From contig SFKZ01000001.1 in the NCBI GenBank assembly GCA_004553595.1, positions 186,001 to 250,000 on the forward strand: DNA of 64,000 nt. The letters run 5' to 3'. A program made the translations under genes and the position numbers. The notes under the pieces were generated by a model. It had not been told where the DNA came from. It was given only the letters and a program-made list of their open reading frames with translations, and did not search any database. Below are positions 1 through 8,265 of this stretch, piece after piece (the first letter of the stretch is position 1; the number at the start of each line of letters is the position of its first letter). This stretch comes from Methanobrevibacter ruminantium (GTDB lineage Archaea; Methanobacteriota; Methanobacteria; Methanobacteriales; Methanobacteriaceae).

Positions 1-135
1 TATGAAAAGATTAAAGAGACTGAATATTATCAAGACTACTTGGATAATTTAGGTCCGAAGAAGAAAAAGTTCTTCCTGGATGTCTTGAAGTATGACAACT
101 ATTCTGAATTCAAAAAGGAAAATCCTGAATATTGA
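1..135 (+). CDS. 3' end of an unidentified protein (partial)
   Basis: An open frame enters from the left edge and ends at a TGA at 133-135. The visible 44 residues are rich in Lys, Tyr, Asp and Glu and look like the tail of a soluble protein. There is too little sequence to name a family. About 155 bp separate it from the next small gene, so it is probably a separate transcription unit. Confidence 0.55.
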   Translation, partial: YEKIKETEYYQDYLDNLGPKKKKFFLDVLKYDNYSEFKKENPEY

Positions 136-290
136 TGATTTCCCATTTGATAATTTTTATGAATGAAAAAATGAAAAATTTAAAAAATATTTAAATAATA
201 TAAAACATTTATAAGTAATTACAATAATATATAAAAATATTAGAAGATTAAAATTACAAAATTTAATTATCTAAAAAAAGGAGATTTAAA

Positions 291-377
291 ATGGACGCAG
301 TAAAAATTGCAGCATTGTTTATTATTTTTATTATGGTTTTCAGTGCAGTGGCTACTTTCATTGCATATGTGCTCTAA
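291..377 (+). CDS. 28-residue single-span membrane peptide
   Basis: A short ORF of 28 codons begins with ATG eight bases after a GGAG ribosome binding site at 280-283. Apart from the first five residues (MDAVK) it is one continuous hydrophobic stretch (AALFIIFIMVF and onward) long enough to cross the membrane once. AT-rich promoter-like sequence with TATA-like tracts lies 40-100 bp upstream. The function is unknown. The good binding site and clean hydrophobicity argue for a real small membrane protein, perhaps a subunit of a complex encoded elsewhere, but no family was recognised. Confidence 0.5.
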   Translation: MDAVKIAALFIIFIMVFSAVATFIAYVL

Positions 378-467
378 ATCAAGAATAGTTCATGATGAAA
401 ATGGTAAATGAAAATAAAAAATTAAATCTAATCAATTACAAGAAAATTTTAATGTGGAGGATAAAAA

Positions 468-899
468 ATGGTAAAATATAATATTGGTGCAGTAGTTGCA
501 GAATTTAATTATGATATTACTCATATGATGTTAGAACTTGCAAAAGCAGAAGCTAAAGTTCGTGACTGTGAAATTACAAAAATCGTAATGGTTCCTGGCG
601 TATTCGATATGCCACTCGCTATCAAGAAATTAACTGAAGCAGACGAAGAAGGTAAAATTGACCTTGACTGCATAATCACTTTAGGTACTGTAATTGAAGG
701 TGCAACCGATCACGACCAAATCGTAGCTCAACATGCATCCCGTAAAATTGCTGACTTATCCTTAGAATGGGGTAAACCAATTTCCCTTGGTATCAGCGGT
801 CCTGGAATGACCAGATTAGATGCACACAGAAGAGTTAGCTATGGTAAAAACGCTGTTGAAGCAGCTGTTAAAATGTGTGACAGATTACAAGACATTTAA
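468..899 (+). CDS. ribH: 6,7-dimethyl-8-ribityllumazine synthase
   Basis: RibH condenses 5-amino-6-ribitylamino-uracil with 3,4-dihydroxy-2-butanone 4-phosphate to give the lumazine precursor of riboflavin. The 143-residue length fits the family. The signature segment reads GTVIEGATDHD (about residues 74-84), with the catalytic His in the DHD group, and the N-terminal VVAEFNYDIT strand binds substrate. A strong GTGGAGG ribosome binding site precedes the ATG. It works in the same pathway as ribB at 4316, whose product it uses, but here lacks the FMN riboswitch found before ribB. Confidence 0.95.
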   Translation: MVKYNIGAVVAEFNYDITHMMLELAKAEAKVRDCEITKIVMVPGVFDMPLAIKKLTEADEEGKIDLDCIITLGTVIEGATDHDQIVAQHASRKIADLSLEWGKPISLGISGPGMTRLDAHRRVSYGKNAVEAAVKMCDRLQDI

Positions 900-917
900 A
901 TTTGAAAATTTAATTTA

Positions 918-949
918 TTAAAAGAATTTGATTCAATCAATTCTTTTAA
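918..949 (+). terminator. hairpin terminator after ribH
   Basis: An inverted repeat with arms TTAAAAGAAT and ATTCTTTTAA and a short GATT/AATC inner pairing starts 18 bp after the ribH stop. It is followed by a T-rich stretch (CTATTTTTACTATTTT). This looks like the transcription end of ribH. Confidence 0.5.
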
Positions 950-1040
950 ACTATTTTTACTATTTTAAAAAATTTAATTGATTTAATCATTATTGGAAAA
1001 ATTTTGATTAAACTTTCATCACAAAAGTTTAGATGATAAT

Positions 1041-1979
1041 ATGGCAATTTTAAAACCTGAAGAGTTAAAGGAAAAATTTGATGACCCATGGATTGCTCCA
1101 TATGAGAAAGTCATTACAATGGCAGATGGAGATATTGTAGAACTTATTGAATACCACCCATGCCCAAGCGGTTCCAACTGGCTTCTTTATCAATACCAAC
1201 ACAGCAGTGAACTTATCATTGACGCTAAAAGAGATGGAAACAAGCACACCTACCTTTGTAAAGTAGGCAAAAAGCCAATTGACCTTAAGGCAAGTATCAA
1301 CGCTGCTGGAATTGAAGAAGTGGCAATTGATGAAGAGGCAAAGGAAGTTAAGGTAACCCACGGAGGCCTTGCTGGTGCTGGTGTAGGTGCTGGAATGTGC
1401 AGAGGAATGGGGGAAGGTGTCAAATACGTGGATGTCCTTGAAGTTGGAGGAGGAAGTAAGGAAGGAAAAGCTACTGTTGTAACTCCAAAATACGAAAAAC
1501 TAGTCATTGGAATTGACGACACAGACGTTAAGGATGCTGGAGCAACCTGGACTATGGCGCATAACATTGGCCTTCAATTAAAAGAGGAAGGATTTGAGTA
1601 TCTTGACCATATTATCGTTCAGTTATTCCCACATAATCCTCACAAAACTCAAAACTGTGTTTCAATTGCACTTACCTTCGCTGTAATGGCTGAAGATAAG
1701 GAAAGATTGATCAATAGACTTATTGAAATCTTAGAGCACGACACATTATCCGATAAGACTGCAATATCTATTCTCGAAGGAATTGGAATCCCACCAAAAC
1801 TTAGAGAATATGCACTGGCTACAAAAACCGGCATGATGGATGTTGAAACTGCTGAAAAGCTTGCAGAAGAATTGGACATTCCACTTATTGCAGTTACAGG
1901 AGACCAAGGTAAAGTAGGTGCACTTGCAGCTTTAGGTCTTCATGATGATGTTGATGAGGCTGTTAAAGTCTATTACTAG
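1041..1979 (+). CDS. methanogenesis marker protein 11
   Basis: The 312-residue protein matches the methanogen-restricted marker 11 family, which is related to the DUF1743/TiaS-like RNA-binding ligase domains. Its second half starts with the typical LVIGIDDTDVKDAGATW segment (about residues 153-169), shared with TiaS-type proteins. The first half holds a Gly-rich loop (GGLAGAGVGAGMCRGMG, about 108-124). The biochemical role is unknown to me; family distribution ties it to methanogenesis or its cofactors. The ATG follows AT-rich sequence without a clear Shine-Dalgarno. A hairpin element begins two bases after the stop. Confidence 0.85.
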   Translation: MAILKPEELKEKFDDPWIAPYEKVITMADGDIVELIEYHPCPSGSNWLLYQYQHSSELIIDAKRDGNKHTYLCKVGKKPIDLKASINAAGIEEVAIDEEAKEVKVTHGGLAGAGVGAGMCRGMGEGVKYVDVLEVGGGSKEGKATVVTPKYEKLVIGIDDTDVKDAGATWTMAHNIGLQLKEEGFEYLDHIIVQLFPHNPHKTQNCVSIALTFAVMAEDKERLINRLIEILEHDTLSDKTAISILEGIGIPPKLREYALATKTGMMDVETAEKLAEELDIPLIAVTGDQGKVGALAALGLHDDVDEAVKVYY

Positions 1980-1980
1980 A

Positions 1981-2021
1981 CCAAGCTTTTTGAGCCTTCG
2001 GCTCAAAAACCTTGACCAAAA
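1981..2021 (+). repeat. 3' hairpin element, copy 1
   Basis: This copy begins two bases after the marker 11 stop codon. Outer arms CAAG and CTTG enclose a C-C mismatch, then an inner stem TTTTTGAGCC / GGCTCAAAAA with a TTC loop, and the element ends ACCAAAA. A shared TTGGGAGTA motif follows at about 2034-2042. It belongs to a five-member family in this window whose outer arms covary. Confidence 0.8.
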
Positions 2022-2063
2022 CATTTTCACTAGTTGGGAGTATTCACTCTTAACTTTCTATTT

Positions 2064-3056
2064 TTATTTATATTGCTCTTTTTCCATTGATTTTACATAA
2101 TTATCCAATAGATTAAACAGATCTTCTTTTGTATTCATTTTAAATATTTGCTGTTTTAATTCAATTGTTCTTGGCAACTTCTTAACATAATAGGCAGCTT
2201 GAGTTCTCATTTTTGGAATTGCAAATTCCTCTCCCTTGACTTCAATGAGCATATCTATATGTTTTTTCAATGTTTCCATTCTCTCTTCCATTGTAACTTC
2301 ATATGGAAGTGTGCCATCTTCAATATAATTGACACAATCCCTGATAAGCCATGGATTTCCAAGTGATGCCCTTCCAATCATTACTGCATCACAAGATGTT
2401 TCATCAAGCATTCTTTTTGCATCAAAACAAGACTTGATATCACCATTTCCAATAACGGGGATGTTCACATTTTCCTTAACTTCTTTTATAATGGACCAAT
2501 CTGCCTTTCCTGAGTATCCTTGATCCTTTGTTCTTGGATGAACGGTAATGGCTGATGCACCTGCATCTTCAACTATCTCAGCTATTTTCACAGCATTGAT
2601 TGTATTCTTATCCCAACCGCTTCTAATCTTTACAGTCACTGGAATCGGTACAATGTCTACAATAGATTCTACAATAGATTTTACCTTATCTGGGTCTTTC
2701 ATCAATGCACATCCTGCCTTTGACCTGTTTGTCACCTTAGTTACTGGACATCCCATGTTAATGTCAATGATATCTACATTTGTATTCTCCCAGATGTACT
2801 TTGATGCAAAGGTGAGAGATTCCAAATCTGAGCCGACAATCTGCTGTGAAATCGGATGTTCATAGTCAGTCATGTACAGCATTTCCTTGGTTTTCCAATT
2901 GCCGTACATAATAGCCTTGTCTGAAACCATTTCTGTTTCAATCAGCCCACAGCCCATTGACTTTACAATGGTTCTAAAGCTGAAGTCACATACTCCTGCC
3001 ATAGGGGCCAAAGCTATCTGATTGTCTATTTCAACATTTCCAATTTTCCACTTCAT
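2064..3056 (-). CDS. dusB: tRNA-dihydrouridine synthase, DusB type
   Basis: This flavoenzyme reduces uridines in tRNA D-loops with NAD(P)H. The 330-residue protein opens with the FMN-binding ALAPMAGVCD strand. It carries DINMGCPVTKVTNRSKAG (about residues 98-115) with the likely catalytic Cys103, then the HPRTKDQGYSG substrate loop, NGDI and the phosphate-binding MIGRASLGNPW. This is the TIGR00737 (DusB-like) pattern rather than a typical archaeal Dus, which suggests old transfer from bacteria. It converges on the marker 11 gene, and the start ATG lacks a clear binding site. Confidence 0.9.
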   Translation of the reverse strand: MKWKIGNVEIDNQIALAPMAGVCDFSFRTIVKSMGCGLIETEMVSDKAIMYGNWKTKEMLYMTDYEHPISQQIVGSDLESLTFASKYIWENTNVDIIDINMGCPVTKVTNRSKAGCALMKDPDKVKSIVESIVDIVPIPVTVKIRSGWDKNTINAVKIAEIVEDAGASAITVHPRTKDQGYSGKADWSIIKEVKENVNIPVIGNGDIKSCFDAKRMLDETSCDAVMIGRASLGNPWLIRDCVNYIEDGTLPYEVTMEERMETLKKHIDMLIEVKGEEFAIPKMRTQAAYYVKKLPRTIELKQQIFKMNTKEDLFNLLDNYVKSMEKEQYK

Positions 3057-3223
3057 ATTAATCAGTTATGATCTTTTAATTTTACATTATTAAAAATATA
3101 TTTATTTTGAAAATATATAATTCATTCCGCTTATAAGATTTAAAAATATAGGGCGGCATTCATATAATAATTATTTTTCTTCTTGAGGGGATGTTGCAAT
3201 AATACAAAAAAAGCATGATTAAA

Positions 3224-3834
3224 CTATTTATTAAAAATAGTAAACAAATAGACATTTTTAGATAATATAGGCCCAAATAGACCAATTGCAGAAGTGTCCC
3301 ACATTTTTGGACCGCTGTTTGACAAGATAGCCAATGATGACCCGATGATAAGCGCAGATATGATAAGTGATGCTGAAAGTTGATTCTTAAGTTCAGTCAA
3401 TCCTGCAAGTTCCAGATTGACTTTTATTTCTCCCTTTTCCACTTTTGTAAGTGTTGAGTTTATTCTATCAGGCAAATCCTTCATTAAATGCTCAACATCC
3501 AAAAGATAGTCATAGCTTCCCTTTGCAACATTAACTGGATTGAACTTATTGACGACTAATTTTTTAGAGAATCTTTGAAGTGCCTCTCCAATATCATTGC
3601 CTACAAGGTCAGGCCCTGTACATAATAGCTGACCTAATTTGACATAAGCTGGACCTAATTCCTCTAAGGCCATTCTAATTCCTGAAGAATCCAATTCATC
3701 TTCATATTCGCCTTGAGCCGGATTTTTAGGTTTTCTAGATTCAGATATCAAATGTCCTACATTAACTTCTTAGCAACGTTACGGATTTCCTTGATCCTTT
3801 GACTAGCTTCCTTTATTTCTTCTCTTGATGCCAT
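3224..3834 (-). pseudogene. degraded ABC1/UbiB (AarF) family kinase
   Basis: Remnants of a protein normally about 550 residues long remain. A 25-codon ORF from ATG 3834-3832 (MASREEIKEASQRIKEIRNV) stops early. In the next frame it continues as NVGHLISESRKPKNPAQ and the UbiB signature ALEELGPAYVKLGQLLCTGPD. The text then jumps to the family's C-terminal part (LPDRINSTLTKVEKGEI, then a membrane segment). The whole ATP-binding and catalytic core is missing. So there is one frameshift near 3770 and an internal deletion of roughly 350 codons. The residual open part is 175 codons and cannot be an active kinase. Confidence 0.85.
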
Positions 3835-3959
3835 ACTATCTTAACATAAATTACATGAATTAAACATTATTATAATAATATTTGTAAAAAAAAAACAATT
3901 AAAAAATTTTTCTTAACAGGATTAACTTTGTTAAAATAATAATAAAATAAGAATACGAT

Positions 3960-3969
3960 TATATATAAA
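3960..3969 (+). promoter_or_regulatory. TATA-like box for the riboswitch-ribB transcript
   Basis: TATATAAAA lies about 40 bp upstream of the first base of the riboswitch stem, a fitting distance for an archaeal TATA box with a start site near 3990. No other gene begins nearby. Confidence 0.45.
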
Positions 3970-4007
3970 AAAGTATTTTAACCACTTACAATATATTTTA
4001 ATATACA

Positions 4008-4149
4008 ATTCTCAGGGCGGAGTGAAATTCTCCACCGGTGGTGATTCATTAAGAAGAAAATCTATTTTAAAATGATAAGTCCACGAGCACATTGGTGTTG
4101 ATTTGGTGAAAGTCCAAAACCGACGGTGATAGTCCGGATGGAAGAGAAT
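4008..4149 (+). ncRNA. FMN riboswitch (RFN element)
   Basis: All conserved RFN blocks are present in order: AGGGCGGAGTGAAATTCTCC, ACCGGTGGT, AGTCCACGAGC, TTGGTGAAAGTCCAA, ACCGACGGTGATAGTCCGGA and TGGAAGAGAA. The closing P1 helix pairs ATTCTC (4008-4013) with GAGAAT (4144-4149). It sits in the leader of ribB, a classic target, and should sense FMN to repress riboflavin synthesis. A candidate expression platform follows. RFN elements are overwhelmingly bacterial, so this archaeal example is notable. Confidence 0.95.
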
Positions 4150-4157
4150 ATGAGTTT

Positions 4158-4254
4158 AAAGTAAATAGGTCCAGATAACTCTATGTTTGATTAATAGAGA
4201 ATAGCTAAAAATCTAAAAAAATTATATTTACTTAAAAATAAATATCCTTTTTTT
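4158..4254 (+). promoter_or_regulatory. candidate expression platform of the FMN riboswitch
   Basis: Downstream of P1, AAGTAAATA (about 4159-4167) can pair with TATTTACTT (about 4225-4233). A smaller hairpin, CTCTAT/ATAGAG, lies between them, and a T7 run sits at 4248-4254. A second GAGAAT at 4197-4202 is identical to the 3' strand of P1 and could compete for its 5' strand. This suggests a ligand-controlled termination switch, which is inferred and unproven in archaea. Confidence 0.45.
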
Positions 4255-4315
4255 GCCCTGATTCTAGTAACTAGAATTAGAAAACTTTTAATTTAAACAA
4301 CTAAGGAGCTTTACT

Positions 4316-4957
4316 ATGAATCATGAAGAAAGTTTAAAAGGAAGTCCTCAAGAAAGAGTGGAAATAGCATTGGATGCAATTAGATCAGGAAATGGAGTCA
4401 TTGTAACTGATGATGAAGACAGAGAAAATGAAGGAGACATGATCTTTTCATCAGAACACTTGACTGAAGAGCAAATGGCACTTCTCATAAGAGAAGGAAG
4501 TGGAATCGTATGCTTATGCTTAACCCCTGAAAAGGCAGATGAATTAGAACTTCCTTTAATGGTAGAAAACAATACAAGTACTTATGGTACTGGATTTACA
4601 ATAACAATTGAAGCAGCAGAAGGGGTGACCACTGGCGTATCTGCAGCAGACAGAGTGAAAACCGTAAAGGCTGCATCCAATCCAGATGCAAAGCCAAGTG
4701 ATTTGAATCACCCAGGTCACGTATTCCCACTTAGAGCTAAAGAAGGGGGAGTGCTTGAAAGAGATGGTCATACTGAAGCAACCATCGACTTGATGAGACT
4801 TGCTGGCCTTAATCCTTGTGGAGTATTATGTGAAATCACATTGCCAAATGGAACCATGGCAAGAATGCCAGATGTAATTGAGTTCTCAAAAGAGCATGAC
4901 ATGCCTATTGTAACAATTGAAGATATTATACAATATCGTAAAGAAAATAACGTTTAA
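4316..4957 (+). CDS. ribB: 3,4-dihydroxy-2-butanone 4-phosphate synthase
   Basis: RibB converts ribulose 5-phosphate to formate and the C4 precursor used by lumazine synthase. The 213 residues match the monofunctional family, with the Mg-binding DDEDRENEGD (about residues 32-41), a TGVSAADR loop and a terminal HTEATIDLMRLAG motif (about 152-164). AAGGAG precedes the ATG. The gene follows an FMN riboswitch, so its expression should fall when flavin is plentiful. There is no GTP cyclohydrolase II fusion, as is usual in archaea. The 3' hairpin element begins at the base after its TAA. Confidence 0.96.
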   Translation: MNHEESLKGSPQERVEIALDAIRSGNGVIVTDDEDRENEGDMIFSSEHLTEEQMALLIREGSGIVCLCLTPEKADELELPLMVENNTSTYGTGFTITIEAAEGVTTGVSAADRVKTVKAASNPDAKPSDLNHPGHVFPLRAKEGGVLERDGHTEATIDLMRLAGLNPCGVLCEITLPNGTMARMPDVIEFSKEHDMPIVTIEDIIQYRKENNV

Positions 4958-4994
4958 CCAAGCTTTTTGACTTCGTCAAAAACCTTGACCAAAA
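4958..4994 (+). repeat. 3' hairpin element, copy 2
   Basis: This copy directly abuts the ribB stop codon. The outer CAAG/CTTG arms and the C-C mismatch match copy 1. The inner stem is TTTTTGAC/GTCAAAAA with a TTC loop, followed by ACCAAAA and a run of six T. Confidence 0.8.
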
Positions 4995-5036
4995 TTTTTT
5001 GCAATTAAATTAAAAAACTAGCAATTGATTAAAAAA

Positions 5037-5141
5037 AAAAACAACTAAGAAGGGAAATTATAGACAAGCTTTTTTGCCTTCGGCAAAAAACCTTGACCAA
5101 AATTCCTCAAATTACTAAAAACAACTAAGAAGGGAAATTAT
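5037..5141 (+). repeat. 80-bp duplication of the tfrA leader carrying hairpin element copy 3
   Basis: The 25-base sequence at 5037-5061, containing the ribosome binding region AACTAAGAAGGGAAATTAT, recurs at 5117-5141 exactly 80 bp on, where it runs into the tfrA start codon. Between the two lies hairpin element copy 3 (5065-5102: CAAG arm, TTTTTTGCC/GGCAAAAAA stem, TTC loop, CTTGACCAAAA). The first repeat has an AG where the second has the G of ATG, so it no longer initiates. The arrangement fits a tandem duplication, or insertion of the element with target duplication. Confidence 0.75.
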
Positions 5142-6798
5142 GGAAATTAAAACTATCACAACTGATGTATTGATTATAGGTTCTGGTGGTGCAGGCTGTA
5201 GAGCAGCAATTGAAGTGTCCAATCAAGGAAAGGAAGCATTGATTGTTTCAAAAGGATTGACTTTCAGATCAGGCTGTACTGGAATGGCTGAAGGTGGATA
5301 CAATGCTGCACTTGGACTTGTAGACCCAGAGGATAGTGTAGAAGCGCATATTAAAGACACCTTAAAAGGTGGTAGCTACCTTAATGACCCTAAATTAGTG
5401 GACATTCTAATCAATGAATCACCTGACAGGCTCCATGACTTGGAAGAGTATGGCGCTCTCTTTGACAGACAGGAATCCGGTGAATTGAACCAAAGGCCAT
5501 TTGGTGGTCAAACCTATAGAAGAACCTGTTTCCAAGGAGATAGAACCGGCCATGAAATCATGACTGCACTTAAGGAAGAAATCATCAAGCGTGGCATCAA
5601 GACCATTGATGAAGTGATGATTACAGCACTTATCAAGGATGACTCAAACAACATCCTCTCAAAAGTGATCGGTGCAGTTGGACTTGACCTCAAGAACAAT
5701 GATATCATCTATTTCCAAGCAAAAGCTGTTGTTCTTGCTACTGGTGGATCCGGCCAATTGTTCCCTGTAACCTCAAACACTACCCAAAAGAATGGGGATG
5801 GATTTGCACTTGCATGGAATGTTGGAGCAGACCTTATTGACATGGAAGAGATACAGTTCCACCCAACAGGTATGGTCTATCCGGATTCAAGAAAGGGAGT
5901 TCTTGTAACTGAAGCGGTAAGGGCTGAAGGCGGAAGACTCATCAACAGCGAAGGTGAAAGGTTCATGGGCAGATACGATGATCGTATGGAACTTGCTACC
6001 CGTGACGTTGTCGCAAGGTCAATCTATAATGAGATCATGGAAGGAAGAGGAACAGAGCATGGCGGAGTATATCTTGATGTAAGCCACCTCGACCCAGACT
6101 TGATTGATGAAAAGCTTGAAACCATGGTGCTTCAGTTTGAAGACATTGGAGTGGACATAAAAACCGAACCAATGGAAGTTGCACCTACTGCACACCATCA
6201 TATGGGAGGGGTCAGAATCAACGAAGATGGCCAATCCACTGTTGAAAACCTATTCGCTTGCGGTGAAGTGTGTGGAGGAGTCCATGGTGCAAACCGTCTC
6301 GGTGGAAATGCACTTGCAGACACTCAGGTATTCGGTAAAAGAGCAGGATTTGCGGCTGCCCTTGCATGTGACTTGACTACAATGCAGTACAATTTCACAG
6401 CTGTTGAAGAGGAAAAGGAAAGAATAGAATCATTGATGAAGGAAGGTTCTATCGATCCAATAGCTATGAAGAAGGAAATTCAGCAATTGATGTGGGAAAA
6501 AGTTTCAATTGTAAGAAATGAGCAAAACCTAAAGTCCGCTCTTGAAAGACTTCTTGAAATGAAAGAGGAATTGAATGACCTCAATGTTGATGAGAGAACC
6601 CAATTCAATGAATCACTCCTTACCGCTCTTGAAGTAATCAATATGGTTGAAATCTGCATCCTTATCGTAAAATCTGCAATACTCAGAAGAGAAAGTAGAG
6701 GAGCGCACTTCAGAGAAGACTTCCCAGAAACAAATGATGAGCTTTGGAAAAAGAGCATTGTCATGGGACCAAATAAAATCAGATTTGCTAAACGTTAG
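5140..6798 (+). CDS. tfrA: CoM/CoB thiol:fumarate reductase subunit A
   Basis: TfrA is the flavoprotein subunit that reduces fumarate with coenzyme M and coenzyme B thiols, feeding the reductive branch that makes succinate for biosynthesis and yielding heterodisulfide. The 552 residues match the methanogen enzyme. An FAD dinucleotide fold begins IIGSGGAGCRAA (about 12-23), with HPTG near 242, an AHHHMGG active-site segment near 350 and a GANRLGGNALADT flavin loop. The iron-sulfur subunit tfrB is not adjacent. An AGAAGGGAAATT ribosome binding region precedes the ATG, inside a duplicated leader. Confidence 0.93.
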   Translation: MEIKTITTDVLIIGSGGAGCRAAIEVSNQGKEALIVSKGLTFRSGCTGMAEGGYNAALGLVDPEDSVEAHIKDTLKGGSYLNDPKLVDILINESPDRLHDLEEYGALFDRQESGELNQRPFGGQTYRRTCFQGDRTGHEIMTALKEEIIKRGIKTIDEVMITALIKDDSNNILSKVIGAVGLDLKNNDIIYFQAKAVVLATGGSGQLFPVTSNTTQKNGDGFALAWNVGADLIDMEEIQFHPTGMVYPDSRKGVLVTEAVRAEGGRLINSEGERFMGRYDDRMELATRDVVARSIYNEIMEGRGTEHGGVYLDVSHLDPDLIDEKLETMVLQFEDIGVDIKTEPMEVAPTAHHHMGGVRINEDGQSTVENLFACGEVCGGVHGANRLGGNALADTQVFGKRAGFAAALACDLTTMQYNFTAVEEEKERIESLMKEGSIDPIAMKKEIQQLMWEKVSIVRNEQNLKSALERLLEMKEELNDLNVDERTQFNESLLTALEVINMVEICILIVKSAILRRESRGAHFREDFPETNDELWKKSIVMGPNKIRFAKR

Positions 6799-6841
6799 TA
6801 AGATTGACTAATTTTTATCAATCTTATTTATTCTAATTTTT

Positions 6842-6864
6842 GTGGAGTTCAACTCCACTTTTTT
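6842..6864 (+). terminator. intrinsic-like terminator after tfrA
   Basis: A perfect inverted repeat GTGGAGTT-C-AACTCCAC is followed at once by six T. A second inverted repeat AAGATTGA/TCAATCTT lies just upstream (6800-6825) beside the tfrA stop. Together they separate the convergent tfrA and dadD genes. Confidence 0.7.
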
Positions 6865-6936
6865 ATCTTGGAAAAAATAGTTCGTATAATATAGAATTAA
6901 ATAAAAAAACTAAAAAATATAGGAATAGAAAATTGC

Positions 6937-8265
6937 CTATTCCTCAGATTCTGATTCTCTTAACCCTTTCATTTCTGCAATAGCTCTTTTTGCCTCACTT
7001 AAGATATGGCCTTCATCTACAGTAAGCAATTTTCTACCTTCCATCAATACCTTACCATTACAAATGGTAGTGTCAACATTGGAACCGTTAGCAGAGTAGA
7101 CAAGATTGGATGAAATCGCATTGCTCATTGGAGTCATGTTAGGATGATTGGTATCAACAAGAATAAGATCCGCTTTCTTGCCAACTTCAATTGAACCTGC
7201 ATCAATTCCTAATGCATTTGCGCCATTGAATGTTGCCATATTAATCACTTCATCAGCTGTTGCCAATTTAGGATTGAGTGTTGAAACCTTTTGAAGAAGT
7301 GCTGCAAACTTCATCTCATCGAACATGTCAAGATTGTTATTGCTTGAAGCACCATCAGTACCTAATCCAACGCATACACCTTGACTTAAGAGTTCACCTA
7401 TAGGTGCTGCACCTGAAGCAAGTTTCATGTTACTGCATGGGTTGTGTGAAACCTTGACATCATACTTTTTAATCAAATCTATCTCATTTTGGTCCAACCA
7501 TACACCATGAGCAGCAACAATATCACTACCTAATATGCCCAAGTCATCTAAATACTCAAAGGGCCTTTTATTTTGATGAGCTTCCTTACAATCATTAATT
7601 TCCTTCATTGTCTCATTCATATGAATGTGGATACCAACTTGATGCTTATCAGCTTCCTTTCTAACCCTCTCGAGAAGCTCACTTGAAGTGGTATAGATTG
7701 AATGTGGACCGAACATTGTAGTGATTCTTCCATCAGCAGTATTGTTGTGATTTTTTATTAAAGATATGTTTTCCTTGAATTCATTTTCACGTTTTTCCTC
7801 AATGCCGAAATCAATCATACCATATGACAATACCGCTCTCATTCCGATTTCTTCAACTGCCTGTGCAACTCCATCCATATAGAAGTACATGTCTGAAAAT
7901 GTGGTTGTACCGCTCTTGATCATTTCAGCCGCACCAAGAAGTGCACCTATGTAACAGTACTCCCTGCTTAAGTGTGCTTCCATAGGCCAGATATGATCGT
8001 TAAGCCAAGTGTCCAATTCCAAGTCATCAGCTATTCCACGTAAAAGTGACATTGAAATGTGAGTGTGAGTGTTGACAAGCCCTGGCATCAATATCTTATC
8101 AGTAGCGTCAATAATCTTTTCTGCATTTGATTCGTCGATTTCACTTCCTATTTCTGCAATCCTATCTTCAACTATCAATACATCCGCATTCTTTTCTTCA
8201 GTTTTTCCATTTCCCAATGGATTTAGTATAGTGGCATTTTTGATTAATATGTTTTGACTTTCCAT
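6937..8265 (-). CDS. dadD: 5'-deoxyadenosine deaminase (MTA/SAH deaminase family)
   Basis: This Zn-dependent amidohydrolase deaminates 5'-deoxyadenosine, and related adenosines such as MTA and SAH, by-products of radical-SAM and methylation chemistry. The 442-residue chain shows the family ligands in order: HTH (His67, His69), HIHMNE near 215, HGVWL, and GTDGASSNNNLDMFDE with the catalytic Asp near 302. The match to the characterised Methanocaldococcus DadD is by family pattern; MTA/SAH deaminase is the alternative name. It faces tfrA tail to tail. Confidence 0.88.
   Translation of the reverse strand: MESQNILIKNATILNPLGNGKTEEKNADVLIVEDRIAEIGSEIDESNAEKIIDATDKILMPGLVNTHTHISMSLLRGIADDLELDTWLNDHIWPMEAHLSREYCYIGALLGAAEMIKSGTTTFSDMYFYMDGVAQAVEEIGMRAVLSYGMIDFGIEEKRENEFKENISLIKNHNNTADGRITTMFGPHSIYTTSSELLERVRKEADKHQVGIHIHMNETMKEINDCKEAHQNKRPFEYLDDLGILGSDIVAAHGVWLDQNEIDLIKKYDVKVSHNPCSNMKLASGAAPIGELLSQGVCVGLGTDGASSNNNLDMFDEMKFAALLQKVSTLNPKLATADEVINMATFNGANALGIDAGSIEVGKKADLILVDTNHPNMTPMSNAISSNLVYSANGSNVDTTICNGKVLMEGRKLLTVDEGHILSEAKRAIAEMKGLRESESEE

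Noticed and set aside
1250..1567. 105-codon minus-strand frame
   Set aside because: Shadow of the methanogenesis marker 11 gene; composition biased and no start signal.
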